A DNA stretch of 64,000 nucleotides from CAYHCE01 sp964355015 (GCA_964355015.1 CAYHCE010000003.1:95962-159961); one strand, 5' to 3'. Counted from the stretch's first letter, positions 49,295-59,755 are shown. A program made the numbers and translations. Notes: generated by a model not told the origin, from the letters alone.

Positions 49295-50594
49295 TCACGC
49301 CCGCTCAAGTTCCTGTCCCTGCTTCTGTGCTGGCTCGCCCAGAGCCTGCAGCGCCAGTCGCGCCATGCCAAGGGCCGGGGACCGCTCGGCGCGGCTGATC
49401 ACCGGCAGCCCCAGAGCCTGCTGACGCAGCTGGCGCCACTGGGGATTGCGGGCCCCGCCCCCCACGCTGAGCACCCGGCGGATCGGCGGCGCCCCGAGCT
49501 GCCGCAGCCGCCGCCAGCCCTGGGCTTCGATCCTGGCGAGGCCCTCCAGCAGGGCCTGCAGGAACAGGGCGTCGCTCACCGGTCTGGGCTCCAGCACCGG
49601 TTCGAGCTCGGGATCATCCACGGGGAAGCGCTCGCCCGGTCCCGGCAGGGGGCGCAGCCGCAGGCCGCTGGGGCGCGACGGATCGATCTGACGGCTCAGC
49701 CGGCGGATCTCGGCATCGCTGAAGAAGCGGCGCAGCACACCCCCGCCGGCATTGGAGGCTCCCCCGATCAGCCAGCGGCCGCCCAGCCGGTGGCAGCTCA
49801 GCCCCGGTGCCTGGATCGGTCGGTCGATGAACTGCTTGAGCACCAGCGTGGTGCCGAGCACGGCAAGGCCTTCGTCGTCCGCGGGTTCGGCCGCCAGCAC
49901 GGCGGCGTTGGCATCGGTGCTGCCTGCCACCACCCAGCAGCCGGAAGGCAGACCCAGGGCGGTGGCCGCGCCCGGCTGGAGGCTGCCCAGCACTGTCCCA
50001 CTGGGCACGATCTCCGGCAGTGCCCTGCTCCAGGGCTGCCCGGCGAGCCCTCCGGCCCAGCGACCCTGGATCAGATCCCAGCCCAGGCGCAGGTTGTTGC
50101 CCTCCTCGCCCCAGCGCCAGTCCCCCAGCAGCCAGCCCATCAGCCAGTCGGCCTGATGGCGCAGCAGCAGCGACGAGTGCGCCGGTCCGAGCAGGCGCAG
50201 GGCCCGGGCCAGGCTGCCGCTGGGGCTGGCCGCCGGCGAGTCCGGCGGCACCAGGGCAGCCAGGCTTTCGGCCTGCTCCGGACAGGCCAGGGAGTAGGGG
50301 AGGGCGGGCCCGAGCGGCAGGCCGTCCGGGCTGCAGGCCAGCAGGGTTCCCGAGGTTCCGTCCAGGCAGAGCGCGGCCACCCGCAGGCGCAACCCCGGCG
50401 GCACCGAACCGAACAGGTCGGCCAGTCCCTGGCGCCAGCCGAGGGGATCGGCGAACGGCAGGGGATAGGGCAGGGCCCGTTCGGCCTGGGTGTTGCCCCG
50501 GCCATCGATCAGCACCAGCCGCAGTCCGCTGCTGCCCAGATCCACGCCCGCCGCCAGCGGCTCGGGCGACGAGGCGGGGAGCGTCAAACGGGGA

Positions 50595-50620
<26 letters not shown>
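49295..50620 (-). CDS. FGGY-family carbohydrate kinase
   Basis: Sugar kinase of the hexokinase/actin fold. The 441-residue product has AAGVDLGSSGLRLVLIDG near residue 23 (phosphate 1), ALCLDGTSGTLL near 84, VVAGSTDANAAVLA near 228, LAVLGTTLVLKQFI near 250 and RVLSVGGGARNPQWRQL near 391 (adenosine site). In S. elongatus and Arabidopsis the similar plastid/cyanobacterial kinase phosphorylates D-ribulose, which is a possible substrate here. GTG at 50620 overlaps metK by 26 nt; a TTG at 50587 would remove that overlap. Confidence 0.85.
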
Positions 50621-51854
<1,234 letters not shown>

Positions 51855-51916
51855 CCGGGCTTGCACCGACCTCAGGCGGGCTGAGCATATCGCCCGACCC
51901 CGGAACACCGGCGTGC

Positions 51917-52714
51917 TCAGGCGGTGATTGCCGCCCCCGGAGCCTCCTCCACTTCTGTCTGCACCGTGAGTTCGGACCAGTGATGGATCAGGGGGTGGCC
52001 CTCCAGCAGGGTGGGCCGGGTCCGCCAGCCCGCGGTGTAGCCCAGCGCCAGGGGGACCCCCGCGGCCCGGGCCATGCGCAGGTCGCTGTTGGCATCGCCG
52101 ATCAGGGCACAGCTGCCGGGATCGACTCCCAGCTCGGCGCAGAAGCGGTGCACCGCGGCGGGATCGGGCTTGGCCGGCCGGTGCTCGGCGCTCCAGATGC
52201 CCCGGATGTGGCGGGCCAGGCCATGGCCCGCCAGGAAGTGCTCGATGCCGGCAACGACGTCGTTGCTGATCACACCGAGGATGACGCCCGCGTCGTCGAG
52301 GGCCTGCAGCAGCGGTTCGAGCCCGTCGGTGGTCGGGGCGAGCAGGTCAGCGCCCTCCCGTTCCAGATCGCGGTCGATGGCAGCGAAGACGACTTCGCTC
52401 TGGGCCAGGGCTTCGGGCCAGCCCAGGCCCACCTGGCAGAAGGCCGTGGCGGTGGAGATCAGGTTGTGCTCCCGGCAGGCCACCGCCGTGGTGCCGGCGG
52501 GATGAAGCCTGCCGTCGATGACTCCGTAGGCCCGCTCCAGCAGATCCTGGAGGCCGGCTCTGCGCTCCCGGGGCACCAGCGGCAGGCAGGCCAGCACCCT
52601 GGCCCGGCTCAGGGTGGTGAGGCCCGGCTCGCTGTGACTGAGAGTGCCGTCCTTGTCGAACAGGACGGCACTCACGGATCCAAGCGGCTGATCCCGCAGC
52701 CTCAGTCGGGCCAT
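51917..52714 (-). CDS. HAD-family phosphatase (phosphoglycolate phosphatase-like)
   Basis: A 265-residue HAD hydrolase with all four motifs: I VLFDKDGTLSHSE near residue 18, II VISND near 145, III with Lys in RPAKPDPAAVHRFC near 175, and IV LIGDANSDLRMARAAGV near 200. The DKDGTL form is frequent in cyanobacterial phosphoglycolate phosphatases, which would fit photorespiration, but the cap domain does not settle it. ATG at 52714 preferred; a GTG at 52756 would overlap rpsA. Confidence 0.83.
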   Translation of the reverse strand: MARLRLRDQPLGSVSAVLFDKDGTLSHSEPGLTTLSRARVLACLPLVPRERRAGLQDLLERAYGVIDGRLHPAGTTAVACREHNLISTATAFCQVGLGWPEALAQSEVVFAAIDRDLEREGADLLAPTTDGLEPLLQALDDAGVILGVISNDVVAGIEHFLAGHGLARHIRGIWSAEHRPAKPDPAAVHRFCAELGVDPGSCALIGDANSDLRMARAAGVPLALGYTAGWRTRPTLLEGHPLIHHWSELTVQTEVEEAPGAAITA

Positions 52715-52739
52715 CGGCCGCCCGCCGGCCAGGGCCGGC

Positions 52740-53792
52740 TCAGTCGAGGGTGACACCCATCGGCTCGGTTTCGGCCTGCTCCAGCAGCATCTGCTTGTAG
52801 CGGGCGGCCATCTCCTCGGCCTTGTCGAACACCTTCTGAGGATCGGTGAGCATGTCGCCCGGTTCGGGCTCGAGTGCCTTGGTGGAGAGGGAGATGCGGC
52901 CCCGCTCGGCGTCGAGGTCGATGATCATCACCTTCATCTGGTCGTTCACATTGAGCACCGTGTGGGGGGTCTCGATGTGCTCGTGGCTGATCTCGGAGAT
53001 GTGCAGCAGGCCGCTGACGCCACCGATATCGATGAAGGCGCCGTAGGGCTTGATGCCGCGGACGGTGCCGATCACCACCTCGCCCACCTCCAGCCGGTTC
53101 ATCTTGCGCTCCACCAGGGCGCGGCGATGGCTGAGCACCAGGCGGTTACGTTCCTCGTCCACCTCCAGGAACTTGAGGGGGAGGAAGTCGGCGACGAGAT
53201 CCTCCTTGGGCTTGCGGGTGCTGATGTGGCTGCCGGGGATGAAGCCCCGCAGGCCCTCCACCCGCACCAGGGCTCCGCCCCGGTTGGTGGCGAACACCTC
53301 GGAGTAGATGGTGGCGTCCTCCTTCTGGAGCTGACGCACCCGCTCCCAGGCCCGCTGGTACTCGATGCGGCGGATCGAGAGGGTGAGCTGCCCGTCCTCG
53401 TTCTCCTCGCTGAGGATGAAGAACTCGCGGACCTCCCCGGGCTCCAGCACGTCGGAGAGGTTCTCGACCCGGTTGATCGAGACCTCCTGGAGGGGCATGA
53501 AGGCGGCGGTCTTGGCGCCGATGTCGATCATGGCGCCCTTGGGCTCCATGGCGAACACGGTGCCGTTCACCACGTCGCCGGGCTTGAAGTTGTAGTCGTA
53601 CTTGCTGAGCAGGGAGGCGAACTCCTCGAGCGTGAAGCCGGCGCCGTCGCTGTCGCGGGCGGCCACCCGGCTGCTCGGGTCGTCGGCGCTCGGGACCTCT
53701 TCCGGAATGTCGAGGCCCAGATCAGCCGCTGTGTCGCTGGCGAGATCCAGTTCGGCCTCGGTGCTGCTGATCTCGGAAGGGGTCACGGTCAT
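52740..53792 (-). CDS. rpsA: Ribosomal protein S1
   Basis: mRNA-binding 30S protein. The 350-residue, three-S1-domain form is typical of cyanobacteria and plastids. Domains are at about 68-140 (GDVVNGTVFAMEPKGAMIDI), 155-225 (SEVFATNRGGALVRVEGLRG) and 235-305 (GEVVIGTVRGIKPYGAFIDI), after an acidic N-terminus. The family's FxPxS-like FIPGSHISTRKP appears in domain two. Lies 112 bp downstream of nrdR on the same strand. Confidence 0.96.
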   Translation of the reverse strand: MTVTPSEISSTEAELDLASDTAADLGLDIPEEVPSADDPSSRVAARDSDGAGFTLEEFASLLSKYDYNFKPGDVVNGTVFAMEPKGAMIDIGAKTAAFMPLQEVSINRVENLSDVLEPGEVREFFILSEENEDGQLTLSIRRIEYQRAWERVRQLQKEDATIYSEVFATNRGGALVRVEGLRGFIPGSHISTRKPKEDLVADFLPLKFLEVDEERNRLVLSHRRALVERKMNRLEVGEVVIGTVRGIKPYGAFIDIGGVSGLLHISEISHEHIETPHTVLNVNDQMKVMIIDLDAERGRISLSTKALEPEPGDMLTDPQKVFDKAEEMAARYKQMLLEQAETEPMGVTLD

Positions 53793-53904
53793 GAAGGAGT
53801 GGCGGACTGCCTGGGGCAGAGCGAAGGGAACTGCGCGCCTGCCCGCCGACAGGACATGCGCAATCCCTCACTATACAAATCCCTGACCCGCCGCTCCCGG
53901 GGGC

Positions 53905-54417
53905 TCAGCTGATGGCCGCCAACGCCCCATCGCCGGCCATGGCCCCACTGGCCCGCTTGCGCGAAGGGCGACGGCTCAGACCCTCCAGCGTGGCGACGAA
54001 GTCGCTGATGCCCTGGAACTGGCGGTAGACCGAGGCGAAGCGCACGTAGGCCACTTCGCTCATCTCGCTGAGCTGCTGGAGCACGAGCTCGCCGATCTCG
54101 GCGCTGCTGACCTCCCGGCCGCTGCGCTGCTGCAGCTGCAACTCGATCTCGTCGACCACCGTTTCGAGCCGGGCCGGTTCGAGACCGGTTTTCTCGCAGG
54201 CCCGCAGCAGGCCGTGCAGCAGCTTCGAGCGGTTGAAGGTTTCGCGGGCACCGTTCCGTTTCACCACCGTGACCGGAACGGTTTCAACGCGCTCGTAGGT
54301 GGTGAAGCGAAAGTCACAGTTGAGGCACTCACGGCGGCGACGCACGCTGCGCCCCCCGTCGGCGGAGCGGGATTCCAGCACCCGGCTATCGGTGTGTTGG
54401 CAGGAGGGACATTGCAT
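53905..54417 (-). CDS. nrdR: Transcriptional repressor NrdR
   Basis: ATP/dATP-sensing repressor of ribonucleotide reductase genes. The 170-residue protein has an N-terminal zinc ribbon (MQCPSCQHTDSRVLESR and CLNCDFRFTTYE) and an ATP-cone domain (VVKRNGARETFNRSKLLHGL near 48; VRFASVYRQFQGISDF near 125). The C-terminal 20 residues are Ala/Arg-rich. ATG at 54417 chosen because the zinc site begins there. No NrdR-box pair was identified in this window and no nrd gene is nearby. Confidence 0.96.
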   Translation of the reverse strand: MQCPSCQHTDSRVLESRSADGGRSVRRRRECLNCDFRFTTYERVETVPVTVVKRNGARETFNRSKLLHGLLRACEKTGLEPARLETVVDEIELQLQQRSGREVSSAEIGELVLQQLSEMSEVAYVRFASVYRQFQGISDFVATLEGLSRRPSRKRASGAMAGDGALAAIS

Positions 54418-54546
54418 CCCTGTGGTACCCACTCGGCATGGGGGAAGTGTAGACAGCAACATTCCGATTGAGAAGGGTTCCGCCGCAGGCGGTCTGGCAG
54501 GTCGAGCCGGCGCAGCCAGCTCCGCGGGGATCCCAGCCCAGCAGAA

Positions 54547-54568
54547 AGCCCCCGCCTGGGCGGGGGCT
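54547..54568 (-). terminator. Possible terminator after psbT
   Basis: Minus-strand AGCCCCC/GGGGGCT with the palindromic GCCCAGGC inside (54547-54568), followed by only TTTCTG. A strong hairpin with a short T tract 36 bp after the psbT stop. Confidence 0.6.
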
Positions 54569-54603
54569 GGAAGGGCCGAGGCCCCTTGCTCAGGGCCCGG
54601 GGA

Positions 54604-54699
54604 TCACTTGCCGATCTTCGGCGGATCGCGGAAGGCGATGGCGAAGAACAGCGTGGCGATCGCCAGGGTGAGGATGAGGATGTAGGCGAAGCTCTCCAT
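54604..54699 (-). CDS. psbT: Photosystem II protein PsbT
   Basis: A 31-residue single-helix subunit at the photosystem II dimer interface. The whole sequence is one hydrophobic helix (MESFAYILILTLAIATLFFA) followed by the conserved tail FRDPPKIGK. It lies 24 bp after psbB on the same strand, the standard psbB-psbT order. Confidence 0.96.
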   Translation of the reverse strand: MESFAYILILTLAIATLFFAIAFRDPPKIGK

Positions 54700-54723
54700 C
54701 GGGAATCTCCGGGGAAGTGGCGA

Positions 54724-56283
54724 TCAGCTGAGCGTGGAGCCAGCCGGGGGCACGAAACCCTCGGGAAGGCGGCGGGTGGAACGGTCGCCCAGTTTCTGGA
54801 ACAGACCGAACTCCACCTGTTCGCCAAGGTCGGGGTCGATACCGGCGAACACATCGCGGTAGAGGGTGCGGGCACCGTGCCAGATATGGCCGAAGAAGAA
54901 GAGCAGCGCGAAGGTGGCGTGGCCGAAGGTGAACCAGCCGCGGGGCGAACTGCGGAAGGTGCCGTCGGAGTGGTAGGTGTCGCGGTCGAACTCGAACGCT
55001 TCACCCAACTGGGCCTTGCGGGCCAGCCGCTTCACGTCGGCGGGGTCGCTGAAGGTCTGGCCGTTGAGGGCACCGCCGTAGACGGTGGCGGTCACGCCGG
55101 TTTGCTCGAAGGAGTACTTCGCCTCGGCCCGGCGGAAGGGGATGTCCGCCCGGACGACGCCCTGGGCATCTTCCAGAACCACGGGGAAGTTCTCGAAGAA
55201 GTTGGGCAGGCGGCGCACCTGGAGATCGCGGCCGTCCTTGTCGGTGAAGCTGATGTGGCCGAGCCAGCTGGTGGGCAGGCCATCGCCGTTCACCATCGGG
55301 CCGACCCGGAACAGGCCGCCCTTGGCCGGGCTGTTGCCGACGTAATCGAAGAAGGCGAGCTTCTCGGGGATCGCGGCGTAGGCCTGTTCCTTGGTGGCGC
55401 CGTTCTCCATGGCCGTGGCGACCCGGCGGTTGATCTCGGTCTTGAAGTAGCTCTGATCCCACTGGTAGCGGGTGGGGCCGAACAGTTCCACCGGAGTGGC
55501 GGCCGATCCGTACCACATGGTGCCGGCCACGATGAAGGCGGCGAAGAACACCGCCGCGATCGCACTGGCGAGAACCGTTTCGATGTTTCCCATCCGCAGG
55601 GCCTTGTAGAGGCGCTCCGGTGGGCGGGTGGTGATGTGGAAGATGCCGGCGATGATGCCCACGATCCCGGCGGCGATGTGGTGGGCCACGATGCCGCCCG
55701 GGTTGAAGGGGTTGAAGCCTTCAGGACCCCAGGCCGGCTGCACCTTCTCGAGATGGCCGGTGAGGCCGTAGGGATCCGAGACCCACATCCCCGGTCCGAA
55801 GACTCCGGTGAGGTGGAAGGCACCGAAGCCGAAGCAGCCGAGGCCGGCCAGCAGGAGGTGGATGCCGAAGATCTTGGGAAGATCCAGCGCCGGTTCACCG
55901 GTGCGTGGATCCTGCCAGATCTCCAGATCCCAGAAGGTCCAGTGCCAGATGGCGGCGAGAAAAAGCAGGCCGCTGAAGATGATGTGCGCCGCGGCGACGC
56001 CTTCGAAGCTCCAGAAGCCGGGATCGACACCGGTTTCACCGGTGACGCTCCAACCGCTCCAGCTGCCGGTCACACCCAGGCGGGCCATGAAGGGCATGAC
56101 GAACATGCCCTGGCGCCACATGGGGTTGAGCACCGGGTCGGAAGGATCGAAGATGGCGAGCTCGTAGAGCGCCATGGAGCCGGCCCAGCCGGCGACCAGA
56201 GCGGTGTGCATGAGGTGCACGGCCAGCAAGCGGCCCGGGTCGTTGATGACGACCGTGTGCACCCGATACCAGGGCAATCCCAT
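54724..56283 (-). CDS. psbB: Photosystem II CP47 chlorophyll protein
   Basis: Inner antenna of photosystem II. The 519-residue protein begins MGLPWYRVHTVVINDPGRLL, has six membrane helices with chlorophyll-ligating His (for example AVHLMHTALVAGWAGSMALY, FGIHLLLAGLGCFGFGAFHL, VAHHIAAGIVGIIAGIFH), a large lumenal loop from about residue 258 to 450, and a last helix FGHATFALLFFFGHIWHGAR. Length is usual. The 223-bp divergent gap to the ferredoxin gene holds its promoter. Confidence 0.98.
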   Translation of the reverse strand: MGLPWYRVHTVVINDPGRLLAVHLMHTALVAGWAGSMALYELAIFDPSDPVLNPMWRQGMFVMPFMARLGVTGSWSGWSVTGETGVDPGFWSFEGVAAAHIIFSGLLFLAAIWHWTFWDLEIWQDPRTGEPALDLPKIFGIHLLLAGLGCFGFGAFHLTGVFGPGMWVSDPYGLTGHLEKVQPAWGPEGFNPFNPGGIVAHHIAAGIVGIIAGIFHITTRPPERLYKALRMGNIETVLASAIAAVFFAAFIVAGTMWYGSAATPVELFGPTRYQWDQSYFKTEINRRVATAMENGATKEQAYAAIPEKLAFFDYVGNSPAKGGLFRVGPMVNGDGLPTSWLGHISFTDKDGRDLQVRRLPNFFENFPVVLEDAQGVVRADIPFRRAEAKYSFEQTGVTATVYGGALNGQTFSDPADVKRLARKAQLGEAFEFDRDTYHSDGTFRSSPRGWFTFGHATFALLFFFGHIWHGARTLYRDVFAGIDPDLGEQVEFGLFQKLGDRSTRRLPEGFVPPAGSTLS

Positions 56284-56506
56284 GGGGGTTAGGTCCGGGG
56301 TGACAAACAGCTGCCGAGGCGTGGCCTGGCAGCGGACGATCGACGGGATCGATCCGTGCTGGCGATCGTAAGGGGTTCACCAGGCCCACGGGAGCGTGCC
56401 GGGTCAGCTGAAACGAGCCGTGACGAGGAGTCCGACCGGTTGATCGGGCTGCGGTTACAAATCGCAACTTCGCGGCTCAGAATGGCGCTTCCCGCCACGC
56501 TCCGCC

Positions 56507-56974
56507 ATGCCCGTGATCCGCTTCGTCCGTGAGGACCGTGAGGTGGAGTGCTTTCCCGGCGAGAACCTGCGCGACGTGGCTCTGCGCGAGGGGTTGCAGC
56601 TCTATGGACTCAAGGGCCAGCTCGGCAACTGCGGTGGCTGCGGCCAGTGCATCACCTGCTTCGTGGACGTGGTCGCCGAAGCCGCTCCTGGCGCCCTGAG
56701 CGGGCGCACGCCGGTGGAGGAGCGCAAGCTGCGACGTCGGCCCCAGTCCTGGCGCCTGGCCTGCCAGGCCCTGGTGACGCGCTCGGTGGCGGTTCTGACC
56801 CGGCCCCAGGTGGGCCTGGCCGACGGCGAGAGCCGGCTGGCCGCCGCCCGGGAGGAGCCGCTGGCGGCGGGCCCCACCGCCTGGCCGCAGCCGATCGCGG
56901 CCGAAGCAGAGCCGACCGCTACGGCCGATGAAGCGGCTGGGGGTGATCCCGCCGGCGGTGATACCTTCCAGTGA
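56507..56974 (+). CDS. [2Fe-2S] ferredoxin-like protein with a long tail
   Basis: A 155-residue protein. Residues 1-100 are a [2Fe-2S] ferredoxin domain with C-x5-C-x2-C at Cys42, Cys48 and Cys51 (QLGNCGGCGQCITCF) and the fourth ligand Cys86 (RLACQALV); Cys45 is extra. That spacing differs from the C-x4-C-x2-C of photosynthetic PetF. From about residue 105 a disordered Ala/Glu/Pro-rich tail follows. It lies between psbB and psbM, 28 bp before the latter, and is probably co-transcribed with it. A role in photosystem II is suggested only by position. Confidence 0.88.
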   Translation: MPVIRFVREDREVECFPGENLRDVALREGLQLYGLKGQLGNCGGCGQCITCFVDVVAEAAPGALSGRTPVEERKLRRRPQSWRLACQALVTRSVAVLTRPQVGLADGESRLAAAREEPLAAGPTAWPQPIAAEAEPTATADEAAGGDPAGGDTFQ

Positions 56975-57002
56975 CGCCCGTCAGCACCGTTCGACAGAAC
57001 CG

Positions 57003-57110
57003 ATGGAAACCAACGATCTGGGTTTTGTGGCCAGCCTGCTGTTCGTGCTCGTGCCGGCTGTCTTCCTGATCGTGCTGTACATCCAGACAAGCAGCCGTCA
57101 GCAGGGCTGA
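57003..57110 (+). CDS. psbM: Photosystem II protein PsbM
   Basis: A 35-residue single-helix subunit at the photosystem II dimer interface. The sequence METNDLGFVASLLFVLVPAV, then FLIVLYIQTSSRQQG, is the standard PsbM form. It follows the ferredoxin-like gene on the plus strand. Confidence 0.96.
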   Translation: METNDLGFVASLLFVLVPAVFLIVLYIQTSSRQQG

Positions 57111-57120
57111 ACCCCCAGGC

Positions 57121-57158
57121 CTGGAGGGAGCGCCCCGTCCGGGGGGCGCTCCCTCCAG
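57121..57158. terminator. Perfect 16-bp inverted repeat between psbM and the stress-protein gene
   Basis: Arms 57121-57136 and 57143-57158 are exact complements (CTGGAGGGAGCGCCCC and reverse) around a 6-nt loop. It sits between convergent genes, 10 bp after psbM and 26 bp after the universal-stress stop on the other strand. No T run on either side, so a bidirectional terminator or message-stabilising hairpin is the likely role. Confidence 0.7.
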
Positions 57159-57183
57159 GCGCTCCAGTGGGGAGGCGACCCCC

Positions 57184-58032
57184 TCAGCGGCGCCCTTCGG
57201 GTTCCCGCACCAGCAGTACCGGTGCCGGAGCGTGAACGCGGATGTAATCGCTCACTGAGTTCCCCAGCAGCCGGTCGATGTCCACCAGGCTCTTGGCGAC
57301 CAGCGGCCGTCGGTCCTGGGAGGCGATCACCACCAGGTCGGCGTTGATCTCTCCGGCCACGGCGCAGACCCCTCGGCCGATATCGCCGGTGCGGTGCAGG
57401 CCTTTGAGCTCCACTCCCAACCCCCGGGCCCGCTGCACCGCCTTCTCCAGCACCTCGTCAGCCGGGCTCTTGCCGCCCCGGCTGGGCGTGATGTCCTGCC
57501 GGGAGATGTGCACGCCGCTGAGCGTGCCGCCGGGGATCTCGCGCACCAGTTCGCAGGCGATCCGCAGGGCGTCGTCCCCGACACCGGTGCCGTCGATCGC
57601 CACCAGCACGCGGTTGATGTGACGGACGTAGAGGTCGTCGCGCACCAGCAGCATCGGCCGGGTGGAGAGCTGGAACACGTACTGACTGGAGCTGTTGGCC
57701 AGGATCGACTGCAGCCGGCCCAGCCCGCGGGAGCCCATCACGATCAGATCGGCGTCAAGCTCGTCGGCCACCTTCAGCACGGTCTGCTTGGTGTCGCCCT
57801 GGCGGATGATCGCGTTCACATCGCCCGGGTCGAGGTTCAACCGCTTCACGGCCTCCGCCACGATCCCGGCCGCGTTCTGCCAGTGCTCCTGGAAGTCGTT
57901 GCCGGCCTGCTCGGGCACCACGTGCAGCAGGTTCAGCCGGGCCTGGCGGAAAGCCGGAAGGTCGCGCAGCATGCGAACCATCTCCTCGACGTGGCCCTTG
58001 CCGGAATCGGCGATCAGAAGATTGCGAAACAC
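57184..58032 (-). CDS. Tandem universal stress protein
   Basis: A 282-residue cytoplasmic protein made of two Usp domains. Domain 1 (about 1-135) has ADELDADLIVMGSRGLGRLQ and ends RPMLLVRDD. Domain 2 (about 138-282) has INRVLVAIDGTGVGDDALRI and EINADLVVIASQDRRPLVAK, ending APAPVLLVREPEG. The nucleotide-loop G-x2-G-x9-G-(S/T) is only partly kept in domain 1 and lost in domain 2. GTG at 58032 (MFRNLLIADSGKG) was chosen from the domain start; the frame is open upstream. Function in stress signalling is the family description only. Confidence 0.87.
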   Translation of the reverse strand: MFRNLLIADSGKGHVEEMVRMLRDLPAFRQARLNLLHVVPEQAGNDFQEHWQNAAGIVAEAVKRLNLDPGDVNAIIRQGDTKQTVLKVADELDADLIVMGSRGLGRLQSILANSSSQYVFQLSTRPMLLVRDDLYVRHINRVLVAIDGTGVGDDALRIACELVREIPGGTLSGVHISRQDITPSRGGKSPADEVLEKAVQRARGLGVELKGLHRTGDIGRGVCAVAGEINADLVVIASQDRRPLVAKSLVDIDRLLGNSVSDYIRVHAPAPVLLVREPEGRR

Positions 58033-58103
58033 GGGGCGGTCGCGGGTCTCGGGCAGCCTATGGCCGACATCCGATTCGGCGCGCAGTGGGAGGTGAGGTC
58101 GTA

Positions 58104-58559
58104 ATGGACTCGCGCTGGCAGGGGCCGTGCTGGTGCCTGCGGCGGCGGGTGCTGCCCCAGCACACCGATCATGCGGGGGTGATGTGGCATGGGGCCTACC
58201 TCGCCTGGCTGGAGGAGGCACGGGTGGAGGCCCTGGCCGCTGTGGGCCTGGAGTACGGGGAGCTGTCGGGCCGGGGGCTCGAACTGCCGGTGGTGGGGTT
58301 GAGGATCGATTACCGCCAGGCCCTGCTGCACGGCGAGACGGTGGAGCTGCGCAGCCTGGTGGACCCCCGCCGGGGGGTGCGGCTGGCCTGGAACAGCCGC
58401 TTCGTGCGCGGCGATGGCGTGGTGGCGGCGGTGGCGCGGGTGGAGCTGGTGCTGGTGGAGTTCGGCCCGGCCCAGCCCCGGGGCCGGGTACTGCGCCGCT
58501 TGCCGTCCGACCTGGCCCGGGCGGTGGAGGACCTGGGCCACGGCCCGCCCGGCGGCTAG
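58104..58559 (+). CDS. 4HBT-type acyl-CoA thioesterase
   Basis: A 151-residue hot-dog-fold thioesterase. The active-site segment HTDHAGVMWHGAYLAWLEEA near residue 20 has the conserved Asp, and IDYRQALLHGETVELRSLV near 70 is the second family block. In cyanobacteria a relative hydrolyses DHNA-CoA for phylloquinone; YbgC-type substrates are also possible. ATG at 58104 preferred; a GTG at 58086 is in frame. Divergent from the stress-protein gene and 29 bp before dprA. Confidence 0.82.
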   Translation: MDSRWQGPCWCLRRRVLPQHTDHAGVMWHGAYLAWLEEARVEALAAVGLEYGELSGRGLELPVVGLRIDYRQALLHGETVELRSLVDPRRGVRLAWNSRFVRGDGVVAAVARVELVLVEFGPAQPRGRVLRRLPSDLARAVEDLGHGPPGG

Positions 58560-58588
58560 TACATTGATACTGATTTCACGGGATTGCC

Positions 58589-59755
58589 GTGGGTGACCTT
58601 CTCTGCGCTCCCTTCCCGCCGCCTGCTTCCTCCCCTGGGCCCTGGTCGGCGGAGCGCCGCCACTGGTGGCTGCTCTGGAGCCGCTGTCCAGGGCTGGGCT
58701 GGTCCCGGCTGCGGCAGCTGGAGGAGGCGTTCGGCAGCCTGGCCGCCACCTGGCAGGCTCCACTGCACAGGCTGGCCCCGTTGCCCGGTTTCGGGCCGAG
58801 CCTGCTCGCCCGCATCGAGGCCCATCGCGCCCGCTGGGGTCCGGATCCGCTCGCGGCGGGACGCTGGCCGATCGCCGCATGCCGCCGCGTGCTGCTGCCG
58901 GGTGATCCCGCCCGGCCCGGGGCTCTCGCCGGGCTGGAGCGTCCGCCCCTGGTGCTGCACTGGAGTGGGCGGGGCTCCCTCTGGCCCCAGCTGTGTCGGC
59001 GCAGGGCCATCGCGGTGGTGGGAACCCGGCGTCCCTCCCTGCACGGTCTGTCGATGGCCCAGGCCCTCGGCGGCGCCCTGGCGGAGGCGGGCTGGCCCGT
59101 GGTCAGCGGCCTCGCCGAAGGGATCGACGCCGCAGCCCATCGCGGTTGTCTGGAGCGGGGCGGGCGTCCCGTCGGCGTGCTGGGCACACCGTTGCAGCGG
59201 GTCTATCCGCGCCATCACACCGCCCTGCAGGCGGCTGTGGCCCGCGAGGGTCTGCTGGTCAGTGAACAGGCACCGGGGGCGGCCGTCTGCCGCGGGCACT
59301 TCGCCGCCCGCAACCGGCTCCAGGTGGCTCTGGCCCAGGCAGTGGTGGTGGTGGAGTGTCCCCATGGCAGCGGTGCCCTCCATTCCGCCGCCCTGGCCTG
59401 GGAGCAGGGCCTGCCGCTCTGGGTGGTGCCCGCCGATGCGGGGAAGCCCTCCGCTGCCGGCAGCAACCGGCTGCTGCTGCAGGGCGCCAGCCCCCTGCTC
59501 GACCCGTCTGACCTCATCAGCCAGCTCGGGCTCGGCCCGCTGGTCGGGGAGCTGGGCACCAGCGCCTCACTGCCCCCCTCTGACAGGGCCCTGCTGCAGG
59601 CCCTGGGGCAGGGCTCCTCGCTGGAGCAGCTCTGTCGCTCCCTCGGCCGGCCGGCGGCGGAACTCTCCTGCCGGCTGCTGGAGCTGGAACTGGCGGGCCG
59701 GATCCGGGCCGAGCCCGGGCTCTGCTGGCGGCCCTGCGGCTGGGGCACTCCCTAG
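58589..59755 (+). CDS. dprA: DNA-processing protein DprA
   Basis: Binds incoming single-stranded DNA and loads RecA during transformation. The 388-residue protein has an N-terminal helical domain (CPGLGWSRLRQLEEAFG near residue 33), the Rossmann core with AIAVVGTRRPS near 140, WPVVSGLAEGIDAAAH near 168, and RGHFAARNRLQVALAQAVVV near 235, and a C-terminal winged-helix-like end. GTG start at 58589. Together with comF at 48 kb it suggests natural competence; no other com gene is in the window. Confidence 0.93.
   Translation: MGDLLCAPFPPPASSPGPWSAERRHWWLLWSRCPGLGWSRLRQLEEAFGSLAATWQAPLHRLAPLPGFGPSLLARIEAHRARWGPDPLAAGRWPIAACRRVLLPGDPARPGALAGLERPPLVLHWSGRGSLWPQLCRRRAIAVVGTRRPSLHGLSMAQALGGALAEAGWPVVSGLAEGIDAAAHRGCLERGGRPVGVLGTPLQRVYPRHHTALQAAVAREGLLVSEQAPGAAVCRGHFAARNRLQVALAQAVVVVECPHGSGALHSAALAWEQGLPLWVVPADAGKPSAAGSNRLLLQGASPLLDPSDLISQLGLGPLVGELGTSASLPPSDRALLQALGQGSSLEQLCRSLGRPAAELSCRLLELELAGRIRAEPGLCWRPCGWGTP

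Noticed and set aside
51855..51916. Possible SAM riboswitch before metK
   Set aside because: The gap to the HAD gene is too short for any known SAM riboswitch class and no conserved stem pattern is seen.
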